This document shows positions 43,012-55,035 of a stretch of DNA of 64,000 bases, one piece after another. Where the stretch lies: NCBI GenBank assembly GCA_963573305.1, contig OY754330.1, positions 8,184,001-8,248,000 on the forward strand, read 5' to 3'. A model generated the notes under the pieces. The model ran no database searches. It saw only the letters and a list, made by a program, of their open reading frames with translations, and was not told where the DNA came from. The stretch's first letter is position 1. Each line of letters opens with the position of its first letter. Source of the stretch: Pyrrhosoma nymphula. Taxonomy: Eukaryota > Arthropoda > Insecta > Odonata > Coenagrionidae. A program made the translations under genes and the position numbers.

Positions 43012-45540
43012 CAGTCGGGTCTAAACAATTGGGTATTTTCCAAAATTTTAAATTTAAGTTTACGGATCTTTATATGTTACTTAAACTGGAACAAGCTTGC
43101 GGAGTAAAAGTAGTTTTAAAATTAATTCAATATTAATTGAGATATTTAAGATTAAAATAGTCTAAATTTCAAATTTTTTTACTCCGCTGCGAAACGAAAT
43201 CTGATTGGCTTGACGTCATTTTCGCTGAGCGATAGACTGATGTGAGGGAGAAAGTGAGTAACTGTAGAAGATCTACCTTATATTTAAAGAGTTTTCATTG
43301 AAAACAAAGACTATGGCGTGCAATGGTTTTATTAAAACCACATAAGATAATTTACCCAAAGTGGATATGTTTATGGTAGCGTTTTCATGAAGAAGGACGA
43401 GCGATTTAATGCTGCGGAAATTCGTTGAGCTTAAGTCCAAAAAATGTAAGCCTAAAGTTTGCTTTTAAAATAGTCATTACTGTTTTATATCATTTTTTAT
43501 ACATCTACCGTATAAACTCGTGTAAGAGGCGCACCTTTTTTCCCAGAAATCGCAGCCGAAAATGAGGGTGCGCCTCTTACACGAATCTGTCCGTTGCAAA
43601 ATTCCGTCACCCGAGTTTGAAGACTAATATCTCAGAGATGGCTCAATCGATTTTAAAATGAAGTACATCAAATTAAAGCTTGTTTATTTCTGCGTTTATT
43701 GATGGTGTACAAAACATTTTCCGTTTATATCAATTTCAGTGTGTGCTTAAAAACAGAATTTTAGCGCATTTTCCCGGGTGCCGGACGGATGCATCGCATT
43801 TACGGCTTCGTAATAACAACACGGATCAAGATATCGAAATGTCCTTTACAAATATTGTAGTAAAGATCTTTCCTAACAGCTATACGAAGTTTCATATTAT
43901 TTAATGCATTAGTATTTTAGTTATAGATGCAAATGCACGGATCCGTTATTTTCCGTTCCGCGCATCCCTGAAAACCACCGTTTAGACCTTCTTCAAGCTC
44001 TCGAGTTCATCATCATGAATCCATTTATAAAATCTTTAAGGAATTCGTTGGTTAATCAATATCGATTAACATTTATTTTGGAAAAAGAGCGCGTTCAACT
44101 GCCAGGAGCATGCACGGAAGAGAAAGGGAGAGGCGCGCGCTGTTGCCCAGTTGGAGGGCTATCCGGCGCCCTCCGACGTAAGGCGCGCGAGGGAGTCTAC
44201 TACAGGCATTACCTGCGGGGGAAAACCAGTTGTCTTTTCTCTGTGCATGATTCATTTGGACTCGGTAAATAGTGGCATAAAGTGTGACGCGGCGTTCGGG
44301 CACGCGGGCGTTCCTCCGCGTTGTCTTGTAGAGGAACACGCGAAAGCCGTTACCAATATGGAGAAACGCCGCGGAAACCTCAGATCCAAGTGAATACTTA
44401 CCTCCGGGGTCTATATATGCCTATGAAAAATGCCGCGTAAATTATAAGAGAATATTGCAAGCGGAAGGCTTTGAAAATGGCCGAAAGTTCGCAGTTAGGC
44501 CCGCAAAACCTCGCAATAGAAGAAAAAGAAACTCAAAATTTTTTCTTCAACTTTGACGCACAAAAAGAGGGGTGTCTCTTACACGGGTGCGCCTCTTACA
44601 CGGGTGCGCCTCTTACACGCGTTTATACGGTAATTATGTATTTGGTGTATGAACTTTATTAACTGTTTTTCCAATACACTCATAATCATTATGATACTTC
44701 TTTCTTTATCAAAGTCCATATCAGTCCATGCAACAGTAAACAAACAGTATCTTAGTAACATATCAACATAACACAGTACTTGCCAAATGTTTTTGCTGCC
44801 AATACTCGACACACCTAAAACATTAATTTTTTATTTGCTAATTAGTGATTGTTTGTAGAGGAGGTTTCTAGAAGTGGCTTATCTGCTGTAGAAATGCCTA
44901 AAAATAGATTCTCATCTCCTAAATGTATATTCAAAGTTTAATTTAAGTGTTGTTATATTATAAAGCTTCTCATGAGAGTTATGGTGATAATGCTATAGGA
45001 TACGTCCAAGTAAAGAGAGATGGACCACTGTGCACAGTCATTGCAAGAATATGTCCAGAACACTAAGTGCAGAGTAAAGCATACATTGTGCAGGTGGATA
45101 TTGAGGAATCCAAGGAAGAAATTTCAATCATTCAATGTCGTGATTGCGTGAATAAATTTCTTGTTCGGTGCTTCAACCGATGTATTTGTACATTGTGGCA
45201 CAAAACACCATCTATATCCCTTACTTAGATGCCATTTAAAGGCATATCTAGAAACGCGAAAATGTCAGAAACTAATTTCGCCGCATTTGTTTCCACCGTA
45301 AGCATAAGGAAACGCCTGGGTCTAAATGTAAACAGCGAAAATGACGTCACAGGCCATTCGGTTGTTTTCAGAGTGTGCTCGGGAGCATTCGTAACCTTCT
45401 ACTTTCTTTAGCTTTTAAAACCGAAATTCATACAATTTGACAAGAAAATTTTTAGCCAATGCAATTAGTTCAAGTAACTGAATCAGAATATCGATAGTTT
45501 GAAGTACGTGAAAAATACCCAATTGATACATCTAAACCTG
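43012..45540. mobile_element. Candidate DNA element with diverged 200-bp terminal inverted repeats
   Basis: CTAAACAATTGGGTATTTTCC at about 43020 matches, inverted, GTATCAATTGGGTATTTTTC ending near 45530. About 190 bp inward on both sides sits TGACGTCATTTTCGCTG (43213 on +, 45342 on -). Two anchors in the same order and spacing argue for one element with long, decayed terminal repeats. The interior holds another element at 43508-44630 and no recognised transposase. Exact ends and duplication are not resolved. Confidence 0.5.
43508..44630. mobile_element. TA-flanked DNA element with CCGTATAAAC ends
   Basis: The left end CCGTATAAACTCGTGTAAG and the complement of CCGTATAAACGCGTGTAAG at the right end are followed by AGGCGCACC. 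TA flanks both sides (43506-43507, 44631-44632), as for Tc1/mariner/pogo elements. AGGCGCACC with CTTACACG is repeated in tandem at the right end (three units, 44570-44622) and again at 43567-43593. The 1.1-kb interior includes a GC-rich part (44095-44395) with open frames on both strands but no recognised protein. Confidence 0.7.
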
Positions 45541-45545
45541 TTTTT

Positions 45546-46851
45546 CCCAAAAGACCCCTCTCACTCAAGAAGAAGAGTTCTTTGTCTCTTATTCCTGGAC
45601 ACAACAAAATTCATCTGTGCGGGACTCATTTAGTGAGAAATAGAAGTAAGTCTATCTCCTATTCTGTAATTATCTTAGCCCTTAGCCGTGCTTTGCTTGG
45701 TGGACCCAGGTGGATTTTCCACTTGTGGGGTGGGGAGCTCCTCTTAAGGGGGCAGCCAGCACTGCAGGGTTGATACAGCCGATGTTTGAGGGAAACTGTT
45801 ATTTCGGTCAATTCACATCTTAACCTTACCCTTTAAGCATTTTGGTTACGTGATGAAAGTTATCTGGAATTGAAAAGGGAACTGAAGTAATACGCCATAG
45901 ACGCGACCCACTGTTTGATCCATGGAGTTGTAGAATTCAGAAGAGAAACATCTCGGTGGAGGTATGGGAGCCGAGAGAGTTTTTCCCCAAAAGACCGGCA
46001 GTCCTTCTTCTGCCGCCATGGAGGTGCAATGCTCACTAGGGTGGTCCAAGAAAAATGACTAGTCCAGAATGTGAGGAGGAAGAACTTGTAAAAGTCTTAA
46101 ATAAAAAATCATGCGTCCATAATGGACCAAGCGTTCATCTCTCCAGCAAGTAAAAAATAAAAAGTCTCTTTGCAAGTATACCGCCTGAATCCTAGCCCAC
46201 ATCAGGAGCCTCCGAGATAGAGGGTTTAAAAATTCCCTCATCCGTGTTGCCTACCTAAAACTGTGTGGGGAATGGTTTTTGCCAGTTGTACAGAGATAAT
46301 ACATAATTGGTGCAGTGTTTTCTAATAATTTGGCATCGAATTGGGAGCAGTGTGAAAAATTTGAGGACTGATATTTTTTGGGCCACCCTGATGCTCCCTC
46401 ATCCTCCACCTTTCAACTCGACTGTAGCTCCCTCTTGAACTCCGCAGTGACAGCTTTTGTTTCAGTGGGTACTTAATTTATTCATGCTTTTGGTAGTGAA
46501 TTCAGGGTGGCGAGGAATGGCCAGTCCCCTTGCAGGTAAACAGCCTGTCGAGCCTTGGCCAATGATGAGTTGATGGCTCAGTAATGTAGCCTAGTGTAGT
46601 GGCGGTTCTCTTGCCTTCTCCGTTCAGTTGGGGATAAGTGGTGGGTCGATGACCATGTCTCCCAACAATAGCATGGCTCCAGCACGAATGGGGAAGGCTA
46701 AGAAATGGGATTACTTAAAATGTGTGTGGCTTGAAAAGAAATACTGACTTTCCTGAAGTTTACGTAAACAATAGAAACTGGGCTTTGGTCTCAGTTAGGC
46801 TTCAGAAAAAACATTCTTTTAAATTACTCTGAAATGTTAATTGGATCGAAA
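45546..46851. other. No supported feature
   Basis: Mixed sequence with short open frames; nothing recognisable on either strand. Confidence 0.4.
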
Positions 46852-47100
46852 TTAGGCACAATATTTACACATTGAACATAAATCCTTAATATTAACCAAA
46901 GCTAGTTTCTTGCCCTTGATTCTGGATTCCTCCTCTAGCACGTCCACAACCTCCCCTGGTTCATGGGCTGAGCCTCCTGCAGCTGCTCTCAAACCATCTC
47001 CCCTTTTGATTAGGTGTGGGCTCCTCACTCGTCTAACCAACCTCTCCACATTGTTCTCCTCAAACGACTGCCTCACTAGGGTGCATCGGTGCTTTGCATG
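46852..47100 (-). other. Unrecognised open frame in a GC-richer island
   Basis: The minus frame, open from about 47100 to the stop at 46852, codes RQSFEENNVERLVRRVRSPH and a hydrophilic continuation that ends CSMCKYCA. A possible acceptor (TTTTTCAAG) lies just upstream on that strand. Composition is more exon-like than its surroundings, but the other strand is open as well, and I know no homologue. It may be an exon, a retroposed piece or chance. Confidence 0.2.
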
Positions 47101-47860
47101 AGCAAGTTGTCTTGAAAAATAAAATATTGAGATGATTACCTAAAAATGGAGAAGTATCAAATAATACGTGAATAGGTGCCATGATATTTAAGAAGTGCGA
47201 AAGCTGATGCATTTAAATCTACCATTATGCTCTTTGGTTGAACGATTTCTCAAACTCCAATTCAGAGAGAATTAGAAAGATTTAATGCTTTCCCAGAAAA
47301 GAATCCTTTTTTTCTTTCTTTTTCCTTCCTGAGACTTTCCTATCGTCTTCAAGGCTTGAGGTGCTACAGCTAATGATGATAGGATAGATCGCTGGTGAAA
47401 TGTGGACCAGAATAAAGAGCATAACCTGTTGGGAAGCCCGAGACGAGATCACTCACATGAGAGATACTGTCCTTCGACAGCAAAAAGACACTTGCAGAGC
47501 ATAACGAGATTCACAAAATGTTATTCTACGTAGGTGTGATGGAGCAACCCCAGATAGGCTGCGAGGGGTTGAGATAATAGAGGGATAAACTAAGGCCATA
47601 ATAAATATTAAGTGTGTATTGCTAATAATAGGGATATTGTAGAAATTTATTCTTAATGAAATTCCTGATTCTTTTTCCAACAGACTTATTTCAGTCATGT
47701 TAAACGTAACTTGTTAACTGAAATTTCCATTCACAAAATATTACCATTTTAAGGTTTACTTGATCAAATAATTATCATGCTATTAGTTTTATATCTGTTA
47801 TATATCCAGTTTCTTATCATAAATTATGACTACGAAGAGAAGTGGTGGTTCTTGTATCTC
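47101..47860. other. No supported feature
   Basis: AT-rich; nothing recognised. Confidence 0.4.
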
Positions 47861-47861
47861 T

Positions 47862-49290
47862 TAGGAGGTGAAAACAACGGAAAACTAACATGGGAACAAA
47901 AAATTGATGTTATTAAACAAAGTGAACATGGTGCAACTACCATGGGAATCAGCTGAGTCCTAGGTTTTCAGGTGACGACGATAAAGACCATTTCAAAAGG
48001 ACAAAGAAAAAATTAAGAAATTCGGGAGAGTTGCAACTCCTGTAGGTGTAGTGCATTAGTCACGCACAAGTTCAGTAGAGAGGGATACATTTTCTTACTT
48101 TCTGGTATGTACCTGAAATTCCTAGAAAACAACCGGTTGACTTGCCTAGATTTCATGGGGAGGCATTGGCTATTTATGGTGAGCTTACTAAAGAGTCACC
48201 TGATCCCTAAGCCTTTTAATGATAGTTGTGGGTGTTTTGATGGATACAGGAACAGGAAACTTGCAACTGTTTGTGGTGTTGTGAAAACGAGTGGTGAGGT
48301 AACCATTGCTGATAGTGAGGCTGCCAATACATGTACTGAACATTTTTGGGAAATTGTTGATGTGGGAGGTTACCTAGCTCATCAGATATTTAATGCAGAT
48401 GAGACTGGTTAATTGTGGAAGCCCATGCTTACAAGAATGTGTATTTTGAAGGAAGAGTAGTCCATTCCTGGGCTTAAGATGACCAATGATTGCATGACGC
48501 TGTTCTTGGGGGTTAATGCATCTGGTGATTTAAAACTATTACCTATGTTTGTGTAGCATTCAGAGAACCCTGGCACTCAAAGGATTATCCAAACTTTGTT
48601 TTCCTATGATTTAGAAAGCGAATAAAAAAAAGATTTTGTCTCACAAAAGATTGTCATGGAGTGGTTTACTGGTAATTTTTGTCCTGAGTTAGAACTGCTG
48701 CACAGAAAGTGGCCAATAAAATTCTTCTTTTGTCGGACAATTCTCCAGTTCATCCTCCCAACCTCTTATGATTTTACAACAGCATGATTTTAGTGAAAAT
48801 GTGAAAAATGTTTATTGTCCACCAAATACCATTTCACTGCTTCAACCCCTAAACCAGGCCATCATAAAGACATTACAATTATACTACTTTCGCATAAACT
48901 TTTCACAATGAATGACTGTGACTGAAGGTGTCTGGTGTTACTCTTTGTGAGTTTTGGAAGGCATATGGTAGTAAAGACACCATTGAAAACATTACACATG
49001 CCTGGAATGAAATTAAATTCTCAACCATGCACAAGGCATGGAGGAAGGTTCTTCCAGATGACATTGTTAGTTTTGAGGATACTGCGGAAGCCATTAATGA
49101 AGACATTTTTGAGATCGTGAGAGACCTTGACCTTGAAAACGTAGAGGAGCTGTTGGCATCCAATGGAGAGGAACTGTTGACTGAGGATCTTCTCCAGCTA
49201 GAATTACAGAGGACCCTGGAAGATGCTGACAAAGTAGTCACAGTAAAAATAATTACTTTGTGGTGCTATGAAACACATTGAGTGAGCTAT
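47862..49290 (+). pseudogene. Tigger/jerky-type transposase pseudogene
   Basis: LTWEQKIDVIKQSEHGATTM (about 47890) is a CENP-B N-type helix-turn-helix. 48230-48412 gives SGEVTIADSEAANTCTEHFW and HQIFNADETG, the family's first catalytic block (N-x-D-E-T-G). Then follow in other frames KEE, MTLFLGVNASGDLKL, ENPGTQRI, EWFTGNF, and CPPNTISLLQPL-like sequence near 48820-48860, where the third catalytic region lies. 48928-49281 reads VTLCEFWKAYGSKDTIENIT and EEVTFED-like acidic sequence, the C-terminal tail. The middle aspartate block (LLLDN) is blurred. Stops and frameshifts disable it. Terminal inverted repeats were not found. Confidence 0.75.
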
Positions 49291-49735
49291 GGACATTTTG
49301 AGAGATTGTGACCCTGATATAGAGGGGCGTTAAAAAGTGTGTAGGGCAACTGAGAGTGATGTGGCCTGTTACAAAGAACTGTAACAGGAGAAAAAGAAGG
49401 CCACCACTCAGAAAGCCCTTGTTGCATATTACTTCGGGAACGCTACCAGTTTCACTGAACCCCAGCCCTCGACATCCAGTCTAAGCAATTTAAATTCCTT
49501 TTGTGACTGAAAATACTAAAGCTCTCACCAATAAATATTTTAGAAGTTTAATTTGTATGTTTCATTACATTATATTGCATGTCAATTGCTCATTTCACAC
49601 AATGCCTCTGAGTAGTTATATGCATTTAATTAGTTAACTGGAAGTATTTATGACATATGCCAAAACCAAAAATTTTTAAAATATCAGTTGGATATGTTCA
49701 GAGGAAAAAAAGACGTGAAAGCTCTTTTTTTGGTG
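49291..49735. other. Transposon flank, unassigned
   Basis: Probably the 3' part of the Tigger-like element; up to about 49510 weak C-terminal frame remains, then AT-rich sequence. Confidence 0.35.
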
Positions 49736-49917
49736 CTGGGAGTAAAGGATTGAACACTGCAGCTTCCACTTAGATATTTATTTAACACGACCATGGTTTT
49801 GTGGCAGTGCTACATCATCAGCTGGATCGACCTGATGATGTAGCACTGCCACGAAACCATGGTCGTGTTAAATAAATATCTAAGTGGAAGCTGCAGTGTT
49901 CAATCCTTTACTCCCAG
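49736..49917. repeat. Near-perfect 86-bp hairpin of Penelope-type ends
   Basis: 49736-49821 and 49832-49917 are complementary at 85 of 86 positions around the 10-base loop CTGGATCGAC. The right arm carries CTGATGA (49832-49838), a short hairpin, GAAA (49853-49856), CCATGG, TC and then GTGTTAAATAAATATC. The same layout is seen at the ends of the Penelope-like insertion at 56554-59349. The single mismatch changes the GAAA of the left arm (read on minus) to AAAA. It appears to be two copies of a PLE terminal repeat head to head, with no coding sequence between them. Confidence 0.85.
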
Positions 49918-50504
49918 TATGATTGACTTCCAGAAAGTGTTGCCTGAAACTGTGTCTTTTTTGGTGTTTATGGTGATGAGGGGTCACCTAGACAACCAAT
50001 TTAAGAAAGAGTATTATGTATTGAGTGCTTCAAACACCAATATTGCCTCTTCTCTAAAGTGTTGGGATATTTTAGACTACCTCGTTTTACCATTTGGCTA
50101 TATCCTTTCCCATCTCTTTCTCTGACCTTTGCGTTCTGTCTGCAACTGACCACAAGGGTGTGGTCTTCTGATTTTTTGGTGTCCACTGCAAACCCAGGCT
50201 GCGTTTTAAGCCAAGGGAGTACAATGTAGTGATTGATGGTTGTTAACTTGAATGTGGAGAAATCTATAGAGGACACTGTGAACCAGCCACAAAGTTATCT
50301 TATCCTCTTTACTTTTAACTGGTGTTACCTTTAGTGGTATAGCGTACTCTGATGTCTTAAAAATTGCTAAAAAAAAAGGGAACACTTGAGTGTTCCAAGT
50401 TTGGCTTGAACGTCTTGTGGTGCCACGTGATTTATTTGACTGCATTTTGGCATTATAGTAGTGGTGAGTGGATAGTTTTTATGAGCTCATAATTATGCCC
50501 GGAG
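49918..50504. other. No supported feature
   Basis: AT-rich, no recognised sequence. Confidence 0.4.
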
Positions 50505-50508
50505 GAGA

Positions 50509-50595
50509 AGGATTCCTCGGTGGCGAAAGCACTCGCCATGATATCTCGAGGGATCTGGGTTCGAGTCATGGTCAAGGCGGATGGTTTGTGTTCCG
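50509..50595 (+). mobile_element. tRNA-derived SINE head
   Basis: GATTCCTCGGTGGCGAAAGC holds an A-box-like word (TGGCGAAAGCACTCG), and GATCTGGGTTCGAGTCATGG a B box, 40 bases apart, as in a tRNA-derived promoter for RNA polymerase III. No cloverleaf with closed acceptor stem can be drawn, so it is a SINE head and not a tRNA gene. The body and 3' end (perhaps to about 50700) are not delimited. Confidence 0.6.
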
Positions 50596-50820
50596 TGGAA
50601 TGTTTGCATTTGAATGTAGATCTTAAGCCGTTGTTATGCTCAGCTCTCTGTTTGGCAATGATCTTAACTGCGGATGTGGTCTTGTTCTTCTTTCCAGCAG
50701 GTGTCTCTTTTTCTGGAGTTCAGTGGAAGGAAGCTGGGGCTCAGCCGTGCGACAGGTGGTCAGGGGCGTCCGTGGTGCCTCGGTGGGGTGCCAAAAACAT
50801 TCCCAGGCAGTTTCTTCCTC

Positions 50821-52245
50821 TAATTCTCTCCCCCCCCCATTATCCCCCACCCCCCCACCCCCCGTTCACACATTGAGAGAGAGAGTATTGTGATGATGAT
50901 GATTATTGTAATTATTATTGAAAAATGTGTGTGAGCGTGTGCGTGCAGTTAAATGCATGCATGCGGAAATGCCTATGCATGTATATGTTTGTGTAAGGAT
51001 GAAATCAAATGTATGATGGAGGGAAGTGATTCCGCCCCGCATAGAAATGGGCTAACTTGTCCAACATCATCGTCTGCCTCCTTTGTCACCACTCGGGAGG
51101 GAACCATCGGAAAGCATGAGAGAGATGTATATTCACGTCGTTTAGGAGTATGAGCAGAGGAGGGTGTGTGAGAGTGTGTGTGAAGGATGTAGTCGTATAT
51201 ATATATATATATATTACTAATATGTGTATATATATATATGTGTGTGTGTGTGATGTGATGGATGGTAATGTTTGCCCCCATATGTTCCCCCAGTCGTGCA
51301 CTTCCCGTTCTCTCCTCGAAAACCCTTACTATGGACAATGCTGCCTTTCTGCCCTCATCTCTGAGGAAGTTAATTATTATGGATTGCCCCGAAAGATTCC
51401 CTTGAACTCCCTCTACCTTTTGAAGACCACCCACAGATTCCCTTTTGTGTGTACCAACAATGTCTCAGATGACCCAACCACCTGTCCTCCTCTCCTGTTG
51501 TCTTTCCAAAGCTGGAAAAAAAATGTTTGCTAAGGGATGTCTGTGCGTGAATGTTGAGGTGTGGCGTGTTTGTGTGCGTATGCGTGTCTGTGAAAGTTTG
51601 TGCAATTTGGTTATAAAGGTGCGGGCCTGCGTGAGAGACTATTTGCGAGAATGTGAGGGAAGTCGAAGCCCAGAATAGTTTTGAAAGTGATTAGCTAATT
51701 ATGTAGAGTTGTGTGTTATATTATTAATAGTATGAGAAAATTATACATATTATTGCGTATGTATGTGTATGTATATATACATATGTACACATACATATGC
51801 ATATAAATATATATATATATTCATAAGTGAAAAAAAAGTTCAAGCTACTTGCTCTCCTTTGAAATGGCTGATAGGCTGTGTGTGGATGACTGCTATGAAA
51901 TAATAAATATATGCCCTCGTTTTCTTTTGCCTAATTTTTTGTGGTATTGAGGAAAAAGGCAGGTTAGTCAGGGAGATCCGGGAAAAATTTAAGGTCCTGG
52001 TTTGTGTGTGCGTGAGGACTTGCGTGCTTGTCTGCGTGTCTGTTGTTGCATGTGCACACATGATTTATGCTGTGCTGCTGTCCGGTTCTGTCAATCTCTA
52101 ATTTTTGGGAAAAAAGTATTTCTGGAAATTTTGTGGAGGATGGTAGCTACCGTTCTTCATTACCTCTACAGGTCTTTATTTCCACCTCTCTCAAGGGGAG
52201 GGTGTGCGCGCGCGCGTATATATGTGTGTGTGTGTATATTAATTA
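50821..52245. repeat. Simple-repeat tract: C-runs, TG and TA microsatellites
   Basis: 50826-50865 is almost pure C with A/T interruptions. 50930-51000 and 51530-51660 are TGTG/GCGTG-rich. 51197-51213 is (TA)n, 51224-51252 (TA)n(TG)n. 51755-51823 is TATG/ATATAC palindromic AT repeat. 52204-52239 is (CG)n(TA)n(TG)n. Open frames here are microsatellite artefacts. Confidence 0.85.
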
Positions 52246-53689
52246 AATATGCCAGCACTGTGATTATTTTGTTTCACAATACTTCCATGTTTTCCATTTG
52301 CTTTTTATCTGTTGTAGAATGAAAAATGTATGTGCATAAAGTGCAAGAGGAAATTTCACTAAAAGACTAGGAGTTGTTTCAACACTTCTGGATTGTCACA
52401 GAATGTGATCGATTCGTAATGCAGTACACAGAAGTGTAGATATATTCCAGTTGAGGTTATTATTAATAGTTTGATTATAATTATTTTTTTCCTAAAAATT
52501 TGAAATAATAAAGGACATACACATTAAATTATTGAGCTTATTCTAATTAATTGGTGTGTAACACGAATTATTGTTCATATTTTGAAGTGAAATCTTTTAA
52601 TACGTGTGCAGCAAGTGAGTAAGACTGTTGCAATGATTTCTCTTTCCATACTCGTAATATTATTACTTAAATATTTGGCAAAAATATTCCACAAATACAT
52701 ATAATTTAATTATACTGTATCATTTATTTTTAATGGCTACATTTGTGTACATTTCCCGGAAAGGTAGGAAGTATAATTATATAGATACATTTTCATTCAT
52801 ATTTTGTTCATTTAGGTGTACAAATGTAGATCTATTGTTGGTGGCTGTACAGTTTTATCGTAATTATTTTGATCTAAGTGTGAAGGAGAGTGGTCAAGGA
52901 GAAGGGGGAGAACGTGTGGTGATATGCCCCACACACTTGGGGTTGGTTGGGGACCTCAACCGGATTAGGCACTTGTGTATATTATGGAGAAATTGACTGT
53001 CACTTCCTCTTTGTCAATGCTGAGAAAATATTTGTTTTGAACTGTACAGGATATGATAATATGGAAATAAAATTGATAAGTATCTTGAAAATGACTAAAT
53101 TTCTCTATGAGCTGTCAGAAATGCTTTCAGCAAGTTTTTTTTGCTAGCTGCTAATAATGTTTGGTATCAATTGTTTAAGTTAGATTTAAAATTACAAAGT
53201 TCATGTTCACTCATTGCTTGTGGTAGGCTTCATGTATCTCTTTTATCTTTTTTTTTAATTAGATCTCAGAGATACGAGAAATGTTAAATGGCAACTTTGA
53301 AGTGGTAATTTCTCGCTTATTTCTTGTCAAATTTTTAAAACCTCCAAAGGTTTTAGCCATCCATCTTCATTTATGCCTGTATCATGTCCTGGTGTTTCTG
53401 TTTCTCATAATGTTCTGATCTTTGGTTAGAATTGTACATACTCGAGCAAATTTTGGCATCAGTAAGTTCTTAGGAATCACGGTCAGGATTTTTTTTACTG
53501 GGACAAGAGCTGAACGGGAGTTATTCTCTAATTAACTAGAAATTTAGGATGGTGTTCAGGAAAAATCTACTCTCAGCACTGTGGAGAAAGACTTGTTTAC
53601 CGCACAGGGCTTATGGTTACATACAACGTACTTCATACCCATCGCAACACTCCCTTTCAGGGTTGGCAAAGTCAAAGATCTTAGTTATT
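52246..53689. other. No supported feature
   Basis: AT-rich sequence with no recognisable coding or repeat content. Confidence 0.4.
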
Positions 53690-53990
53690 GGCGGTAGCCC
53701 TGCAAAACTAGCTCCCTTTTCATAATATCCTCCAGGACGCCCCATGTCCACTCGCATGCCCCCTTCACTTTTCTCGTGCATCGCTTGATGCGCATCGCAT
53801 CCTATTCTTCAAAATCTTAATATTCCTCCTCTACAAAGTCTCTTCCACCACGTTCACTTCCCATCACTTTATCCATATACTCCTCACACCATTCAATCTA
53901 CCATCATGTTCACCATTTCATTATTCCCTGCCATTCTCTCGATGTGGCCAAACCAACGAAGTACACTCCTTTCGTACCTACTGGAGTAAA
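53690..53990 (-). pseudogene. Non-LTR reverse transcriptase C-terminal remnant
   Basis: The minus strand near 53985-53930 reads RYERSVLRWFGHIERMAGNN, the conserved R-x-x-R-W-x-G-H-x-x-R-M segment after the RT of many LINEs. Downstream only fragments can be read among stops. It is a short relic. Confidence 0.6.
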
Positions 53991-54510
53991 ATTTCATCAT
54001 CACTGGAGGATCCCACACACACTATTTTCTCACCCTATCCCTCCTGTTTTTTTCGCAAAAACTTCTCAGGTACTCCCCCATATTCCCACTGCATTCAGCA
54101 TACTCTTATACTTGCTTTGGTGTACTCGGGTTTTGCTGCTTAGTAATAAAGTGGGGAGGAAAACACTGCCTTTCGCATTGTGCCTTTTGCTTCCCTAGAA
54201 AAACACTCATTCCTTTATCCCCCCCCCCCTGCAATAGGCTAGGCAAACAAAAGAAAAAGCATACGATTTGATAGTGAACTTCATTGTGCCTACAAGTCAA
54301 TAGCATTGACAAGATAGAAAAACACTTTTGTCTCTCTGGAAAGATCCGGTCTTATATGAGTATTCTACGTATGTACATATGGGTAGAACACCCGAAAGAC
54401 AAGATCTTTCCAAAGAAATACTCTGGGGAAGCCTTCAGAAGGTGTTAAGTCTCTCTTCTACTTGCATGAACTACGTTTTTCGGTAGTGTGTTTTTTGGAG
54501 CATTTCTAAT
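53991..54510. other. No supported gene
   Basis: 54330-54420 contains an imperfect inverted repeat (CTGGAAAGATC / GATCTTTCCA) with a roughly 60-base loop. No element identified. Confidence 0.35.
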
Positions 54511-55035
54511 TTGACAGCAGAAGATTCTGAAGAGCAAACAAAAACAGCCATCAAAAACCCCTGGTGTATGGAAACGACACAGACACTAGTATATTCTCCG
54601 GTGTGCCTTAAGAGGCGTTTGCGGTTATTTGTAAGTCGTGCCTCTCCCAACGCCAAACCTCCGGACGTTATAAAGCACCTTGAGAGGAAATTTCAAGGAA
54701 AGCAATTTACTTGTGATGAACTGTTAGTGTCTCCCTTAAATGCTTCCTTCAAGGTTGGTGTGGATTTTTCTGTTAAAGATGATCTGATGAAAAAAGAAGT
54801 TTGGCCAAATGGAATTGGTGTGTCCCTTTTCAACCTATCAATTTGGAAAAAGGCTAAAATCCATCGAAATGATCCTACGAACGTCGCCGTGTCCCAAGAT
54901 ATGGAAGAAGTCACTTTTGTTGCAGCACCCCCCTCATCTGTTTTGTCTGAGCCACCGCGGCCTCCACGGTTGCTGTCTCACAGGATGACAAAGAGCCACG
55001 AGCAGGAAGGCCGCCTGACTAGGACAGCAAAATGA
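54511..55035 (+). pseudogene. Non-LTR retrotransposon ORF1, C-terminal part
   Basis: 174 open codons. RRLRLFVSRASPNAKPPDVI, KHLERKFQGKQFTCDEL, NASFKVGVDFSVKDDLMKKE, VWPNGIGVSLF match the domain order of ORF1 proteins of CR1/jockey-like LINEs (an RRM-like fold: LFVSRLSP…V-x-K-L…S-F-K-V-x-V…WP-x-G). The N-terminal part and zinc knuckles are missing. The stop TGA at 55033-55035 overlaps an ATG at 55032, a junction common between the two ORFs of such elements. The frame itself is intact. Confidence 0.7.

Noticed and set aside
50973..51533. Open frames of 127-153 codons around 51 kb
   Set aside because: They run through TA and TG microsatellites and encode repeated HTHTHI/YIYIY peptides.
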